Below the pieces are notes generated by a model. That model was not told where the DNA came from and made no database searches. It was given only the letters and a program-made list of their open reading frames with translations. A stretch of DNA of 64,000 nt from Inonotus obliquus (lineage: Eukaryota; Basidiomycota; Agaricomycetes; Hymenochaetales; Hymenochaetaceae). The translations under genes were made by a program, and so were the position numbers. Shown one piece after another: positions 1-13,800 of this stretch. Location: the NCBI GenBank assembly GCA_032164295.1, contig JAJHTX010000006.1, positions 2,418,001 to 2,482,000 of the forward strand, written 5' to 3'. How positions within the stretch are numbered: the stretch's first letter is position 1; every line of letters begins with the position of its first letter.

Positions 1-68
1 GTATAATGTATCACGGAAACTTACTGCTTGATTCCATGCTTCCTTCAACAACAATGTTTTTCCGCTAG

Positions 69-1769
69 GCATACCATCAATGCTCGCAGTGGGTGAACTA
101 TTTCCTACATACGGGTCATCTTCACATCGAGGGTCTGAAAATGAGCAAGTCTCTCAAGAATTTTATTACTGTTGACGTGAGTGAATTCAAATTCTTAATC
201 GGATCTATACTCGTTTAACTGATGGCGCGACGATGTGTGCTCGTCGGGTCTCGCGTTTGTCCACTTAGGAAATACTTCAGAAATACTCTGCGCGGCAATT
301 GCGACTAGCGTTCCTGACACAGCTTTGGAATTCAAAAATTGATTTTACCGATAGCCTCATGACGGGAGAAGTGCGCACCATAGAAACAACCCTTAATGTA
401 TGTACTTCTTCTTTGCAGCGATCTAATTCAAAGCTCCAACGGCGAACTCACGACTCTGCTTGTCCACACGTTGTCGCTTTGTCGATTTCCTCGCTTGACT
501 TATGCTCGTGCGTTCTTCGTTTATTTCGGAATGAACCGCGTACTTCCCGCTCGCTCCGTGGACCGTCCCATAGAATTTCTTCGCTACTGTCAAAGCCATT
601 CTCCTGGCCCAGACGGCGAGCTCCTCAAGCGATGGACACCACCACTACGGTGCTCTAGAACGCGAAATACAGTCTTCGTTAGTATTCTTCCCACCTGAGA
701 AGATCCATGTGGACGCATGCACCAGCTCGCGCCACGTACTAACCCTTACTTTCCTCCGATTCTGACGCATGGTTCTTTTCATAGCTTGCGGGATGCTCAG
801 CGTGCTTTTCGGGCCGCGCTTTGCGACTCTTTCAATACACCAATCGCCCTCGAGACACTGTTGAAACTTGTCTCTCGGGCAAATGTTTACATAAACGCTC
901 AAGGCCGAGGCTTGAATGTCGATGTCGTAGAACAGATCGCGCGGTGGGTCGGAAAGATGTTGCGTATGTTCGGCCTTGGGGATGGTTCTGTTGCGAGCTC
1001 GGACGCTGAGATCGGCTGGGGCGAAGTGCGAGAAACCGCCTCAATAAACGTAAGTTGGCCGTCCGTGAAGAGTTGTTGTACTATTCCGCGCCGCCCAACT
1101 TTATCGCCCTTGATGAAATGCGACATTACTAACATACTATCAATTACCACAGAAGGACGAAATAGTCATGCCCTACCTGCAGGCCATGTCCTCATTCCGT
1201 GACAGTGTTAGACGACTAGCAATAGCAGGTGGAGATGGCGCGCACAAAGAAATTCTCGCTCGTTGTGACCAACTCAGGGATGTAGATCTTGTCCCTTTGG
1301 GAGTGGCTCTTGATGACCAGGAAGGTGCGTCCGCGGCTCTTCACCTCAATGGGTATGCATTCCCATTTGTCTGATTCAAATTTGTTTCGTGGGGCGACGT
1401 TTGTACCTACTTCTAGACGGAAAGGCTCTTGTCAAACTAGTCGACCCCGCGCTTCTACAACGGGCCCGCGATGAGAAGCGGGCACTGGCTGAAGCGAAGA
1501 CTGCCAAAAAAGCCGCGGCAGCTGAGGCAGAGCGGCAAAAACGCCTGGCTAGACTAGAGAAGGGACGCGTACCTCCCGATCGACTTTTCAAGCCTCCAAG
1601 CGTACCGGAAGGGTCATACGGAACTTATGATGGCTCAGGCATGCCCTTGACGGACGGCGAGGGCAACCCGTTAAGCAAGAATGCTAAGAAGAAACTGCAG
1701 AAGGACTATGACGCCCATGTGAGGTTACATCGGGAATTCTTGGAATGGCAAGCAAACGAAGGAGGTTAA
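69..1769 (+). CDS. cysteinyl-tRNA synthetase, 3' part (5' exons lie outside the window)
   Basis: This enzyme attaches cysteine to tRNA-Cys in the cytosol. Six coding exons can be joined in phase: 69-176, 269-397, 574-677, 785-1049, 1153-1324 and 1417-1769, with stop at 1767-1769. The first exon ends the catalytic domain with the class I signature [11 protein letters not shown]. The next carries [13 protein letters not shown], the usual start of the anticodon-binding region. Later exons give ALCDSFNTP and [13 protein letters not shown], then the block [12 protein letters not shown] charged lysine- and alanine-rich tail and the segment [13 protein letters not shown] follow, as in eukaryotic CysRS. 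The intron at 678-784 contains TACTAAC. The window opens with GTATAA, which fits an intron donor, so bases 1-68 are probably intron. The 398-573 intron (176 bp) is long for this gene. The HIGH motif and N-terminus lie upstream of the window. Family assignment is firm; exon ends are inferred. Confidence 0.9.
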
Positions 1770-3197
1770 CGGGAATTTGTCCATCCAGTTTCGTGTGCCC
1801 GCTACGCTAGTCGTGCCGTAGTTCGTCAGGACAATTCAATAAACTCAGAGTCGCATTTGAATTACTATGCTTCCTCCGTTCTCTTCCATGTGAGGCTGGG
1901 CGATGATCATCGTTATATATCAAAGGAAACTCCCCTTTGCAAAACATCTGGCTATACTCTTGGATAAGGTAGCAAAATGGAGTTCGCGGGGCCTTGGAGC
2001 CTTTACTGGCAGAGCAAGGAAACCTCGTCTGGGCTCTATGATTTTTCCATCTCGAAAGGACTATTTTATGATGCCGATTGGACGGGCCAACGCAATCTCC
2101 GCGGCAATCGTGACGGAGCGACCTAGGTTTCGGAAGCAGCACTAATCTACAAACGCTTGTCTTGTGATCATCAATCTGCCCATTCGGTTGCCAATGAATG
2201 TCTCTCAGCTTTTCACAACGGCGAGCCTTCGGTAATTGGATTCCAATAACGATCGTGCGACTTTAACGAGATTATCCACCACTTCATTGGCACCGATACT
2301 ACTATTCGGATGTATGATATGCGTGTGCGTGAAGGAGATTGGACCCTGTATTGCATCCAAAGGACCTTGACATAAGGACGTGCAGGAGTGAGTATAATAT
2401 AACACTATCGGCGATATTTATGAGAACGCCGTGCATTCTTCATATTCTTGCGTGCCAAGATCGGTAATGCCTCGCGTCTCGTCCGAAATCTCGACCAGAT
2501 ACCTAGTATTCGGTGGTGAATGAACATGTTGGTTGATATTCACTCGAACGCTTGACTGCGAGTGAATGGTTATCATTCTCACCGGATTGTTACGGGTGGA
2601 AGCATATGTATACAGACGACGAGTGCACCTTTTGCCCTTCGATTCCTTTTGTGTCGCATAACGATTACCTTTTCCGTGTAGACGGAGGCGATGCCTTGGT
2701 ACACCCCTTCTCCGCCAGTTCATTGGTTGCCCGCGAAGATCGTGGGTTGTAGACATCTAATCAAGATCTGAGGGCAGATTTCGAGTTTTGCATTTATTAC
2801 GCTTGTTACAGGTTCCTGGCGCTAGTCATATATGTGCGTCAGACCAAAAGTCGTATCAACGGCGTCTTGCTAGTCATCCAAGACCTAAACAGTACGTACG
2901 TACATTGATCCCGAAGCTCTATTCAGCACCTAAATCAGGCCTAAGGAACTCGATGCGAAACAAATAAGGTTTCTAGCCGAATCACCGATGAAGAACAAAA
3001 TTAGGATTCCGTTAGAATGGGCGGACGCATCTATTGCATCTGGTTAATGCAAATTGGATAAGCCGAACATCTTTGTCCTGAGCCTGAGACACCATGTCGT
3101 CGGTGTTTGGTAAAACCCAATCAAGCTCCCTTAGCTTAAATACGCCAGCGATGGTTGATCAGTGCGTCCCAGCGCCCCCCTCACCACCCTTCAGGCC
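1770..3197. other. intergenic stretch without a recognised gene
   Basis: Only short unrelated frames of up to about 110 codons occur here. None shows a domain, a splice pattern or sequence bias I recognise. It separates the cysteinyl-tRNA synthetase 3' end from the first WOPR gene and presumably holds the latter's promoter. Confidence 0.5.
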
Positions 3198-4338
3198 ATG
3201 TATCGTCACAACCCAGCTGCTTTGCCAAGAATGCAACCTCCTACCTGTACCGGGATACGTGTCCGCTCCGTCCATGACGCCCATGTTCTGTTCCATGCAG
3301 TTTATCTGGAAATCCTTCCGATGGTGACCAGACGCCTTGATACCGAGGAACGACGCGCAGTTCGCTCTGGCAATGTATACATATGGGAGGAACGTGGACG
3401 TAATACTGAGGCTACTGGAGTAAGTCTATTGTTCCATCCCGTTAGGATGCTCTGCTTCCTTGTTGTTAACATCATTCCAGTTAGGGATTGAACGATGGAC
3501 GGATGGTATTCGATGGAGCGCATCCCGTGTCCGTGACGTACGCCCGTTTCGGATCTTTGATTCTCAAGAGTAACACGACTAACCTTGGATATCCATTAGG
3601 AATTTCTTCTGTATCACGAACGCGAGCCAAATACCGACTACGAATTTACGGATATTGAATTGTGCGTGTATTCATTCCGTCTGACTCTTCAGATTGCTGA
3701 TTACCTCCATTCAGAGGAGCGAGTTATCGTCTCGTCAAGCAGACCTATTCCGTTTTTGTCGAAACTAACCAAGGACGACGTAAATGGCACCTAAGTACGG
3801 TCTTGATTTCCTTAAAATGGCAATAGGCTCAATGGTGAATACGGTTTGCATGACAATAGCTGCGTATTTCATTCCCGCGACTGTCGGGCAACTGCGAACG
3901 ATTGACGATATTCCCGCTCTTGCCACTATTCGTCCACCCGAGGGCATGTACACTAGTGCGAAGATGGGTAAAGGTCGAGCTCGTGGTGAATACTTCCCTT
4001 CTGATATTCATTGCGGCATCTCTTCCACTCCGAGCCCGTCAACCTCGGGACAGTATCCACCACCACCCACCTATGCCCCTTATCCCAGTCCGCAACTCCC
4101 TTCACCAGTATCTCGCGGGAGCGTTTCGCCACAAGCACTACGCGCTCCGAGTTGGAGTAGCTCCTCTTCATCTTCACCTCCTACCTCGGGTTCTGACAGG
4201 CAGGTGCTTCCGAACCCGGCGCATATTCTTCCTCCACCTCCTCTCGGCCTACATCCTGCCCCGCCGGCACAGAGTCCCTATTCACCTCGCCATCCACTTG
4301 ACAACGAGGCTCTGCGGTCTCTAGGGAGAAGCATCTAA
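3198..4338 (+). CDS. Gti1/Pac2 (WOPR-domain) transcription regulator, copy 1
   Basis: WOPR proteins (Wor1, Ryp1, Gti1, Pac2) are fungal nuclear DNA-binding regulators of development and morphological switching. Five exons join in phase: 3198-3419, 3481-3537, 3600-3661, 3715-3794 and 3860-4338, giving about 299 aa. The N-terminal WOPR half has IRVRSVHDAHVLFHAVYLEI, TRRLDTEERRAVRSG and VYIWEERG. After the first intron comes LGIERWTDGIRW and SASRVRDEF. The second half has LVKQTYSVFV, GRRKWHL and AYFIPATV. The C-terminal ~110 residues are rich in proline and serine. ATG 3231 (MQPPTCT) is an alternative start and matches the start of copy 2 better. No in-frame damage is seen. It lies about 4.8 kb upstream of its paralogue, in the same orientation. 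Its C-terminal tail is far shorter than that of copy 2. Confidence 0.85.
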
Positions 4339-7300
4339 AGCGATCTCCGGATTGACCGGCGTCTTGAAGTCAAAATCCCACCTTAATCATCCCGCTAAGA
4401 TTGTAATGTTTTCCATTCTTTAGTACCCGCTCGCGTGTTACCCTCGAATGCTATCTACCCTGCTGCTTCTTGTAAAAAAGATTTGTATCCTCGCTGTTCT
4501 CACTCCATAGATGTTTGAATGATGAAACGTTCAATTCAAGAACAGAACACTCTTCGCGTACAATGGCCTAAGCTAGCTCAAAACAAAGATTAGATCAGGG
4601 CATCAGATGATACAGATGGATAAGTTACTCACACTCGACCTCGTTTACACAAAAGAGGGTGATATAAGGTCAAGGACCTTAATATGGTGCTCGCCGCATG
4701 TATTGATAGTTCGTTCCTGGACGCTAAGATTGTTTCACCGAAGTTCTAAACCATGGTTGGTGTCCTCCGTCCGGCTGAGAGCTCGCCGACGAGAGCTGAC
4801 GTACATGGAATCACGAGTAGAGACCGGCATCGATCGCGCATCGGGAACACTAATAGGCATTTTACCATTTCATTGCCATTGCCTAAACACATCATCAGCA
4901 CATCGTGGCAGAGAAACGGACCGGGTACCTCCGCGCCGGCGGCTTGGAAACAGGATCGGGGGAGTATACTTATGAGGGAACCAGGAGAGAGTCTCTCCAT
5001 GCGTTCTATCCAGAAGGAGTCGTCCTTGCTTCGACCGATTAATAATTGTTGACGCTTCGCGAAGGAACGTAAAAGATTGAGGCGCAGGTATTGGAGTTAG
5101 AGACAAGTATGATGATCAGATATCACGTTGTCGAGTTGGAGACTTTAGTGAATTGCGTATACCATGGGAGCGGCACGAGCTTGCTGAGCTTGTCCATCGT
5201 TTCTTGTGCTAACCCGTTAGGTAAAGGCCAAAGTGTCGTAAATGTAACAGCGTGGCTTGGCGTGTCAAGGCTAATCAATATGGCGCGCCATTGTAATGGT
5301 CGGTTTTGATGTTGACGCCGGGTGGAATTTTAAAATGAGTAGAGAGGTTCCATACGGTATACCCCGTATATCTCTGGAGAGCCGGCAGGAAGTGTATTTT
5401 ATGTGCGAAAGTATGTTCTCCCGCAAGGGCCGAAGATACCTAACGGTTTTTAACGAGATCTACGCTTCAAGGGGATCTCCGTCTTAGCGCCATGCTCTGA
5501 ATCAGAATTGAATTATCACTTAGAGCATGAGAACGGTCCGTGCCGCTAGAGCTACCCTCCTGAATAAGTCAATATATTCGGCAGGTCGCGATTCCCAGAC
5601 AGAGAGCCTTGCTAGGTATCGAAAGAATCCCGAATAGCAACCAAGGTGCATCGCATCATGCCAGTGGATATTCCGGGAAAATGCAGATTTAGATTCACTT
5701 TGATATGATCTAAAGTGCAGAAACATTATGCGGTTAGGCTGTAGTACGTCAATAGCACCAAACACTCGTAATCACGGGCATCATCGGTGTAGAAGTGCGG
5801 ATATACATTCAATGCCAATATAACTTGTTGAAGCGTTTGAATTCATTCAATACAGTGGAGAAATACTGCCAAAAAGATTGTATAACTCGCCGTGCATGAC
5901 GACTACATCAATATCAATATCCCCGCTCGGGATGTCAAAATAATTTGGATCTTCATCGTCAACTATAAATTCAGTCTTTCGTCTAGACCGTGGAACCACA
6001 GAACCGCGACTACCACCGAGGTCACATTCACGCCATTGGCCTTTCTTCAAGAAAACGCCGAGGGTGAGCCTATGCATGCCGAGATGCCTATCGGCGGTGT
6101 ACATAGAGTGACAGTCGTATTCTCCCTCGCTGAGGTGAAGGGCGGGAATTGCGGGAATTAGTAGTGGAGGAAATACCACATCTTTGTACCACTATCTAAT
6201 TACCAAGCCATTGGTCTCTCCAATAAAGCACCCGGAGCGCAGATAGCATCTGGGAGATAAAGTATCACTAGTGCTGCGTTTAGTCTCCTAGTTTCCTAGA
6301 TTTGCACAATGGAAGAAATGGATAATATCCAATAGTTTAATAATATATATACGTAAACGTTTGTAACGTACGAAAGCTGCCGATATTTCAAATACAGCCT
6401 TTTCTGAACGAAGCAATGGTGAGATCTTAGTAAAATAGTAAGCTTCCCGTCAGTGACATCGGCTAGGTTGTACATCAGGAAGGAATAGAGAAGTGAATTC
6501 TCTGTGAACTTACGAGACGAAACGATATTAGCGAGGCGAGGAAAGCGTCTTCAAGTGCTCCAATGTTCTTTAACCGTAACGTCAGCCAAGCAAGTCTTTT
6601 CACTCCATGTGTGAGAGAGTTCTCCCGTAAGCATTGCATCTCGGAGACAGCATGATCAGTTGACACCGTTCGTCCTCGGGTGGAAACGAAAACGCTGGTG
6701 AGAAAGAACGGGACAAGAAATAACCTGGCGCGGAGCGGCAGGAATGTATGAATGGAACCTCGATCGCAGAGACATCTTGGTGGATCAGTCGGCGTAGCAC
6801 TGACTTGTGCCGCGCAGGAAGTAAAGTTAACTCATGAGGACATCCATGAGGTCTTACGAAGCAACCCTCGGCGCGCGCGCTCTAGCCAGGAAGACGAATA
6901 CATTGCGAGTCGAAGAAAAAGGAAGAGTGAAAAGAATCAGACGTGAATAATTACGAGATGCATACGAAATGCATGAAGTCGCGATGCCTATATTGAGAAT
7001 TAACTATTTCTCATACGACGCTTCGCGATGTCAGGGTGTAAAAGCAAATTGTGCATCGCCACGGGTTGTTCCAGTGCGAGAATGGCGGAAAAACGCGTTA
7101 CTCGAACTTTGCTGACAGGACGTATGAGGAACATACATTGCCATCCTCGCCTCCAATACTGACTCCAATTCATATTCGACGGGATGCTCCGTCGCATTTC
7201 CCCGACATTGGATCCGGCTGCATCGAGTTCGTGAGTGGTGCTAGTCGGCGCGCAGCAAGGATGCGGGATGACGAGACTTCCTCCTAGTCTCACGGAAGCA

Positions 7301-9165
7301 TAATCAACCTAAACATTCGGGTACAACCGAGTAAATTAGAGTTCCGGACTCCGAACCGGGGGGTAGTTTGCTGGCATTTATTTTCCCGTCTCCAAGATGC
7401 AAAGTCCTGTGACCAAGGCACGGTCAAAAATGAGCTGACCCCACTTTGCAGCAGGCAATGCACACGATGGAGTGGGCGTTTGATAAGTGCGCTCTAGGGA
7501 AGGGAAAACAAATCAATCATTACGTTTATCACCAAGACGCGGGAGCAAATGGTGACAAGATCATACCGTTGCTCTTGTCGCTTCCGATCCATTTCATTTC
7601 ATGTCAGGTCAGGTTCATCTTGAGGTTACAAGCGGAAAAGAATGGGGTGTGCTCGTCGGCGACCACATCCGGACTCACTTCATTAACAAATTCAGTCAGA
7701 AATAGGATATATGTGAGTCTCCCCGCAGATGGTCATGGAACGCTAGGAACACGTTTGAAATGGGGTGCGGGTGAATTACATGGAAGAACATGGTATCAAA
7801 GCTTACCTTAATGTGAAAAGATTGCGAGCAAATGAGCGAGTCTCAGCCAATCAAGCCCAGACTCTGTTCGCTTAACCGCGGGATAGGAGGCATTGGGAAA
7901 TGGCGCATGGAGCTGCGGTCCTCAACTCATAGAGCTATCTCCGAGTGGTCTGTCATGAAGGCACGGTGAAATTGAAGTAGTCTTCAATCCAGCTATTTGC
8001 CTTGATGTAAGACGCGTAAACCTGAATCCGAGCCCGGGTGTCAAATTGCTTCCATAAGTGCAGGGCAGGGCGGATAAACAATAACCTACATAGTACAAGA
8101 AGGGAAGGAACGTCCCTATTCCCGCCAATTCAGTTACATGTGTCGATCGAGATAAGCTTTCTAACATTTATTTGTGAGACCGATGAAAAGCACATGAAAC
8201 GCACTTTCTTGACAGGTGCTAGGCTAGTTTCGTCCTTGCGGCGCTGATGGCGGTACTGGGCAAACATGCATAATCCAGACTGTTTGCCGTTGTTCCATGA
8301 TCGCAACTTTCCGCAGCGCTTGATTCATTTTTCGCTGTGGCTTACTCTATCCCGTTCGCGACTTGCCATCGGTGCTTGTGCTCACCCATAAGGCTAGCGA
8401 AGTCGACTACCAGCAGCTGACACGTGAAAGGGACACTGGTAACACGGATTCAAGTGCTCTAGCAATTCACCTGTGGCTGCAGCATGAGCAAATAGGGCCA
8501 AATGCAAGCAACGCGGATTGACGGCATGCTGGAAGAGAGCAGCATGTGAGAAAAAAGCTACGCGGGAGAAGCGTGATACGAGGCGCTCACTGCGCAACCT
8601 GGAAATGGAAGCGACAGTGGAGGAGATAGGACAAGCCCCAGACAAGCCCCGGAGAGGGATGAACCGCGGAGAATTGGCACATAAATAAGGAGACTAGAGG
8701 AGAACAAGGGGAGAGATGAGTCCGATTTTTCGCTGTAGAAACACTCTAGACAGATCGGGATGAAGAGATCTTCCTCAAGGAGAAATGAATCAAGCAGGTA
8801 TTCAGTATGAGTAGGTATTGGTGTTGGTGAATGCGCGTTGTAGAGGTATGTTAGAAAATGATGGGATGGTGATGGAGTGGATGATAGAGATGATGGGAGA
8901 TGATTGTCAAAGTTTAAAGAAAAAGGCGTGGGAAAATGAATTGAGGATTTAACTTTAGTCGGTGTTGAGTTTTAAGGTTGGCCGCTTGTATCCGACATGT
9001 GCCTGTTCCCCTTCTCGGAAAAATAAAATGTAACTATTATGTAACATCTTCCTCCCCCAGTTGCCACTCATCCCTCCCTCATCCCTCTCTCTCTCTCAAC
9101 AACTCAAAGCTACACTGTTCAAAAGGAGTGGCAGTCCACGCAGACGCACCCTCCTCCTTCAAATC
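4339..9165. other. long intergenic region between the two WOPR genes
   Basis: Nearly 5 kb with no recognised gene. The longest frames are about 110-120 codons (for example 5847-6179 minus and 7446-7811 plus); they lack known motifs and splice-consistent neighbours. The distal part, 8800-8960, is strongly purine-rich with many GATG triplets. Long upstream regions are common for WOPR regulators in other fungi, so part may be promoter and 5' leader of copy 2; that is inference. Confidence 0.4.
9049..9125 (+). promoter_or_regulatory. pyrimidine-rich leader tract upstream of WOPR copy 2
   Basis: A run of CT-rich sequence (CTTCCTCCCCCAG, then TCCCTCCCTCATCCCTCTCT) ends about 60 bases before the ATG at 9166. 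CT tracts just upstream of start codons are typical of highly expressed filamentous fungal genes. The CCCCCAG could also be a 3' splice site of a leader intron. Confidence 0.4.
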
Positions 9166-10849
9166 ATGCAACAGCCAACGTGTACTAACATCCGTATACG
9201 TTCTACGCGCGATGCGCATATCATCTTTCACGCCGTTTCTCTCAACATCTTACCCATCATTTCAAGACGCCTAGACGCCGACGAGCGCGCCGCTCTCCGT
9301 TCAGGTTGCGTTTACGCTTGGGAAGAACGAGGCCCTCATACAGAAGTAACAGGCCTTGGTATCGAGCGCTTTACAGAGGGTCGGCGTTGGGGACCGTCCC
9401 GCGTCCGGGACGTGAGTAACTTTCATCAAATATACTCCCCTGTATTGACTATTTCTGTACGTCACAGGAGTTTCTCTTTTACTATGAAAAGAGTCCTCCG
9501 GGCCATCTGAGAGACAAGGAGAACCCAGTGCTTGATGAGCGCGTTCGCAAGCACTGGGACCCTCTTGTGAAGCAAACATACTCAGTCTGGGTGGACGGTC
9601 CCAGAGGACGCCGAAAGTGGCATCTGAGTGAGTCTTCTCAATTGATTCATAAGTTGGCCCCTATACAGGATGACTTACTCGCGGTTCCGCCGGACATCAC
9701 GCAGCCGCATACTTCACTCAAGCGACAGTGGACCGCTTGCAGACAGTTGACGACCTTCTTCAGCTAAGGGGGTTGGAAGTTCCACCGGGCAAGTATATCT
9801 CAACACGCCAAGGAAAGCCGCGGAGGCAAGATGATCACACCGCAGCCGGTACCGGCGCCAGCGGAGCCGACCCGCTAACACCTGGTATTTTCCGGCCAAC
9901 AAATATGCCCTCTGCGCGTACTTTTGCGCCGTTTCCGCTGCCTTATCAAGTTACTCCGCCTCCAGTCTCCCACCAACAAGGTTACGATCCACGTCAGCAA
10001 TACTATGGTCAGCATTCATACCCGATGGACGGATACGACAGCCCAGAACAACCTATCAGATCCATGAACGTAGCTGCGGATACCCAGAGTCATTATTATG
10101 GTATGACTCTGTTTTTTCAGTAATTTCGTGGGGAGTGCAGAGTTTGACGGAATTTCATAGGTTCGCCTCCTGTCGCTCCACGCCCTGGAGATTATCCACA
10201 GGCGCATCCTTACGGATACTATCAAAGCCCGCCTCCATTTCACCAGAACTATGCACCATCTCATTACTCGTATGGTCACTCGGCCCCAAGTTCTCATGCC
10301 AACCTACAACTTCCGACTCCGACGACGGCAAGTTGCCAATCCAGCCCAATTTACTCTCCTCAAGAATACAGTTTCGAGCAAGTTACTTACTCCGGATCAC
10401 GTCCGTTATCACACGGGCCGTCGGCAACGAGGGGAACTGCAGCACTGCCTCCACAGACCTACCATAATCTCCTACCGGAACCCGTCGACCGGCTAAAAGC
10501 CATTGACAGTCCGCCACATACAAGGGCCGAGCTTCCATCACCCCAGTCCTTGTCTCCGGACGGGACGAGCGCCTCACCCCATCGCCCGACGTTGTCACTG
10601 CCACCACATTTAGCGAATCGATTCTCTCCCCCGATGTCCGACGCGAGGGATGAACACCCGCACGGTGGCACTTTGACTCTTTCCCCTCCCCAGTCCCCAC
10701 GTAGCTCGATCTCTTCTTCAAGTGTTCCCGGCGGGAAGCAATTAAGCCTTGCGCCGCTCCGAACTTTGGCGCGCTCGCACCCGTACCGCCGTGACAAATT
10801 TGATGACAAGGCGCTGATGGCGCTGAGTGGGCGTAGGGCTCCTGATTAA
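9166..10849 (+). CDS. Gti1/Pac2 (WOPR-domain) transcription regulator, copy 2
   Basis: A second WOPR-family regulator, about 496 aa. Four exons join in phase: 9166-9411, 9468-9627, 9705-10100 and 10161-10849. The first WOPR half has NIRIRSTRDAHIIFHAVSLN, SRRLDADERAALRSG, VYAWEERG and IERFTEGRRWGPSRVRD. The second half has HWDPLVKQTYSVWVDGPRG, RKWHL and AYFTQATVDRL. Downstream is a long low-complexity tail rich in Pro, Ser, Gln, Tyr and His, the usual layout of Wor1/Ryp1-type activators. Copy 1 has an extra intron after the TG of its EATG; copy 2 keeps TGLGI in one exon. The intron before AYF sits at the same position and phase in both copies, which supports common descent. The start at 9166 is the first ATG of the frame and precedes QQPTCT, as in copy 1. 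Confidence 0.88.
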
Positions 10850-13800
10850 CTTACAGAAGATCTTCTCGCCGATTGTGTCCGTGGCAGAGTGTGAATGCTG
10901 AACGAAATTAACCCATGGTTTCCCTCATACGGGATGTTTTTCTTGCTTCTGTATTCAAACAGCTCATCATGCGCGGTGCTATTTTTGGTTGGGAGGCGGG
11001 ACCGACTCGGCCGATGGCGCGCGGTCATCCGTTCCCCCTGGACTACCCTTCGCCTCTGTTTCGACATGTGGGAGTTCATCGCTTTATATGGCATTTGTCC
11101 ATACTGCTTGTTCCGGGCAATCCACTTTCTCCTTCTGTTGTACTCAGTTTGATACGTTTTCCGGTATTTCCTTTATGCATACCGTTTATACTGAGCTCGT
11201 TTTTCTACGGATATTGATCCGACTTGCTTTTCTCTCGACGCTCCCGTTCTTCCGCGGAGATGCAAATCAAGATTCACGATGGACCACTTTTCAGTAGCGT
11301 GGGTCGTGTACAAGCTTAACCTTCTTGTTCGTTCAGTTTTACATAGCTCTAGTGCCGTTATACGCTTCTACTCTCAACCTTTAAGATATAGGATATTCTT
11401 ATGCTTTTGCTGCTTCGCGTCGCTACAGATCTCTTGCTTTGTCGATAAAGTGCCATAGTTGTTAGAATGATTGTAATAGTTTTCGTTTTCTGCTCACTAG
11501 TGTTTATATTATAGCCTGTATCGAAGTCTTTGTCATCCGGGCATATATGGAAGGATGACGCAAGACATTTCCGGTTGCTTCCAACCTCAGGCTATACTTG
11601 TCACCAATAACTCTCCTTCCTTCGTGTTCTCAAGACGTCTTAGAACTTGGCCTGCAGCACTAACCAGGTCTCCTGACGAGATCATTCCATTCTCATGCAG
11701 ACATTATTTCTCACTGGGTTTTCTGCGTCAGTTCTAGACTATGCGCTATTACCGTCGAGCCAGTTTGCGCTTTCTCTTGAACGTTGGAAACTTCTTCCGA
11801 GGGGTTATTACATTGTGGGGAGGAGAACCACTGGACTGGTGCCGATGGCAAAAAACCTCAACTTTCCAGGCTTCTCCTCTGTTCGGTTCAAACAATTTTC
11901 CATATGAGTCACTGCAAGTACCCTTACCTACCTATCAGGTCGTTAGCTCGCGAACTCTTGGTGTTATTCATGCTATCACATTGGCTGAGTTGAAGCTAGA
12001 CTTGCGATATGGTTCGTGTAATAGCTACCAAAGCATTCTTCGACTGGTACTTGCCGTGTCTTCTGTGAAAGAAGGCGAACTTGAAGGCGAAATGGCTGCA
12101 ATCTACTCTAGATCTGTAAACCTTTCGAACTTCTGAAGTTCTGATGAAGAGATCCTTTTTGTCGGTCGATTTTTTTTTTCGGAACCCTATCCTTCCTCTC
12201 GTGATCAGATACTGCTGAATGACTCGGTCGGACCAACGTGTTTCCTTTTTCAAGCCGTATCGGAAGTTTAACTGTCACTAGCTCTTGTTTCTTTTCTTCG
12301 GCGCCCACTGGCAGCACTAGTGATGCCGCGTGCATCTTATCATCCTGGACCCAACCTAGAGAAGCACACAGGCCTTGTGGTCCACAGCAAACTGAAGTTT
12401 AGAGCAGCGCTTTATTATCCCCTTCTAGACCGCCAACGGCAGCAAGAACCTGAATCATAAATTATATACGATCAAGCTTCTTGACTTCCCTGAGATAGGC
12501 CTCTTTATAGTAAGTGTCGCCGTTCGATAACTTTCTTTCATTGCTGCCTGCTGGAGTTCAGAGTTTTGGGGTTGTATCTCGCCATCTGACTGAGGATGAT
12601 TTCGTTCAAGTTTACAGGGGGATGAAAGGGAAGACGAAGGCGCCCTCGAACTTGAATCTGGTGGAGTCATTTCCTCATTGTTGGTTTGGCTCGGAAACAA
12701 GATGCTGGATGCTTTTGTTCTTCAGAACAAGAGAGTTTCCGAGAACTTGGCGCTAAAAGTCGCCTTCAAAGAGGGTACTAACGCCGTGCATCAAAGTCTT
12801 TAGCCTCCAAACTCATTTGGCAATCCGCTACTTCACGATTGTTCGGACGATGGCTGCTCAAGGACTTTCGAGCCCGCCACACCACCTCTGTGCTTCTATC
12901 GATGCTGATGGGCCAGGCATACGGCCATTGCTAATGTACCAGCAAAAGTACCACTGAGCACATTCCGCCCTCACAACTCACGAGAATGCCGTCATGTCCG
13001 TAATCTCGCAAAACTTCTCAAGGCGCGAAGATCTCACTTTTAATTATGATTTGTGATGCAGCAGAGCGCCACATATCGGGCACGGGCATCACGGCTCAAA
13101 GAAGCTGTTTTCGATACCGCCGGCAACGTTCAGGTCGGTCGTGCTAACTCCTTAGATGTGCTTTCGTCCGGCATTCGAAATGTCTCCCCTTTGATCTGAC
13201 CCTGAAGGAAGCAAAATCCATCCCTTTCACAGCTAGGTCTACCCTCGTGTCAATTTTGATGGTGATCATAACTAAGGACACGCCGCCCGGTCACGGTGGC
13301 CTTGGAGGTGGAGGCAATTCAATAGTTCTGCTAGATGCTTCTTAATTTTGTTGACGGACCTTGAGTTGTGGGGTTGCGCCTCCAAGGTTTACGTGATTCC
13401 GGGACATCGCTGTCATCGAAGGGTATCGAAATAACAAGGGGTCTGATAGCCAGGTACTCCCAACTTACCGAGCCGTGGAATTGAACGTGTTACGAATATT
13501 TTGGGTTATGGAACTAGTATGGAACTAGGCACGGAAGTGCTTACCTCAGACTTTTCTCGTACCACTTCGTCATCTAGCACTTGGATCTCGTTCATACTAG
13601 AGAGCTTCACCTTGGCTTCCTTTACGACCGAGAGAAGGTGGCTATTTTCCGGTTGAAGCTGAAATGACCTCGTACCACCAAGGGTCTGCCGTAAGTCCGC
13701 ATGGCAGATTATTTATTCACGCCTTCTTCTCTTCGCAGGATGCCATCACAACGAGCAAATAATGCATGGCTCATTTTAGTTGGAAACCTCTCTGATATTT

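Noticed and set aside
3784..3859. Separate gene starting at ATG 3784
   Set aside because: This part is the last intron of WOPR copy 1 read through; splicing 3794 to 3860 restores the conserved WHLTAYF block.
5847..6179. 110-codon minus frame as a gene
   Set aside because: No motif, no splice-compatible neighbour, and an overlapping plus frame of similar length; it cannot be distinguished from chance.
9061..9165. N-terminal extension of WOPR copy 2 upstream of 9166
   Set aside because: The open frame has no ATG there and lies in a pyrimidine-rich leader; the paralogue starts at the equivalent ATG.
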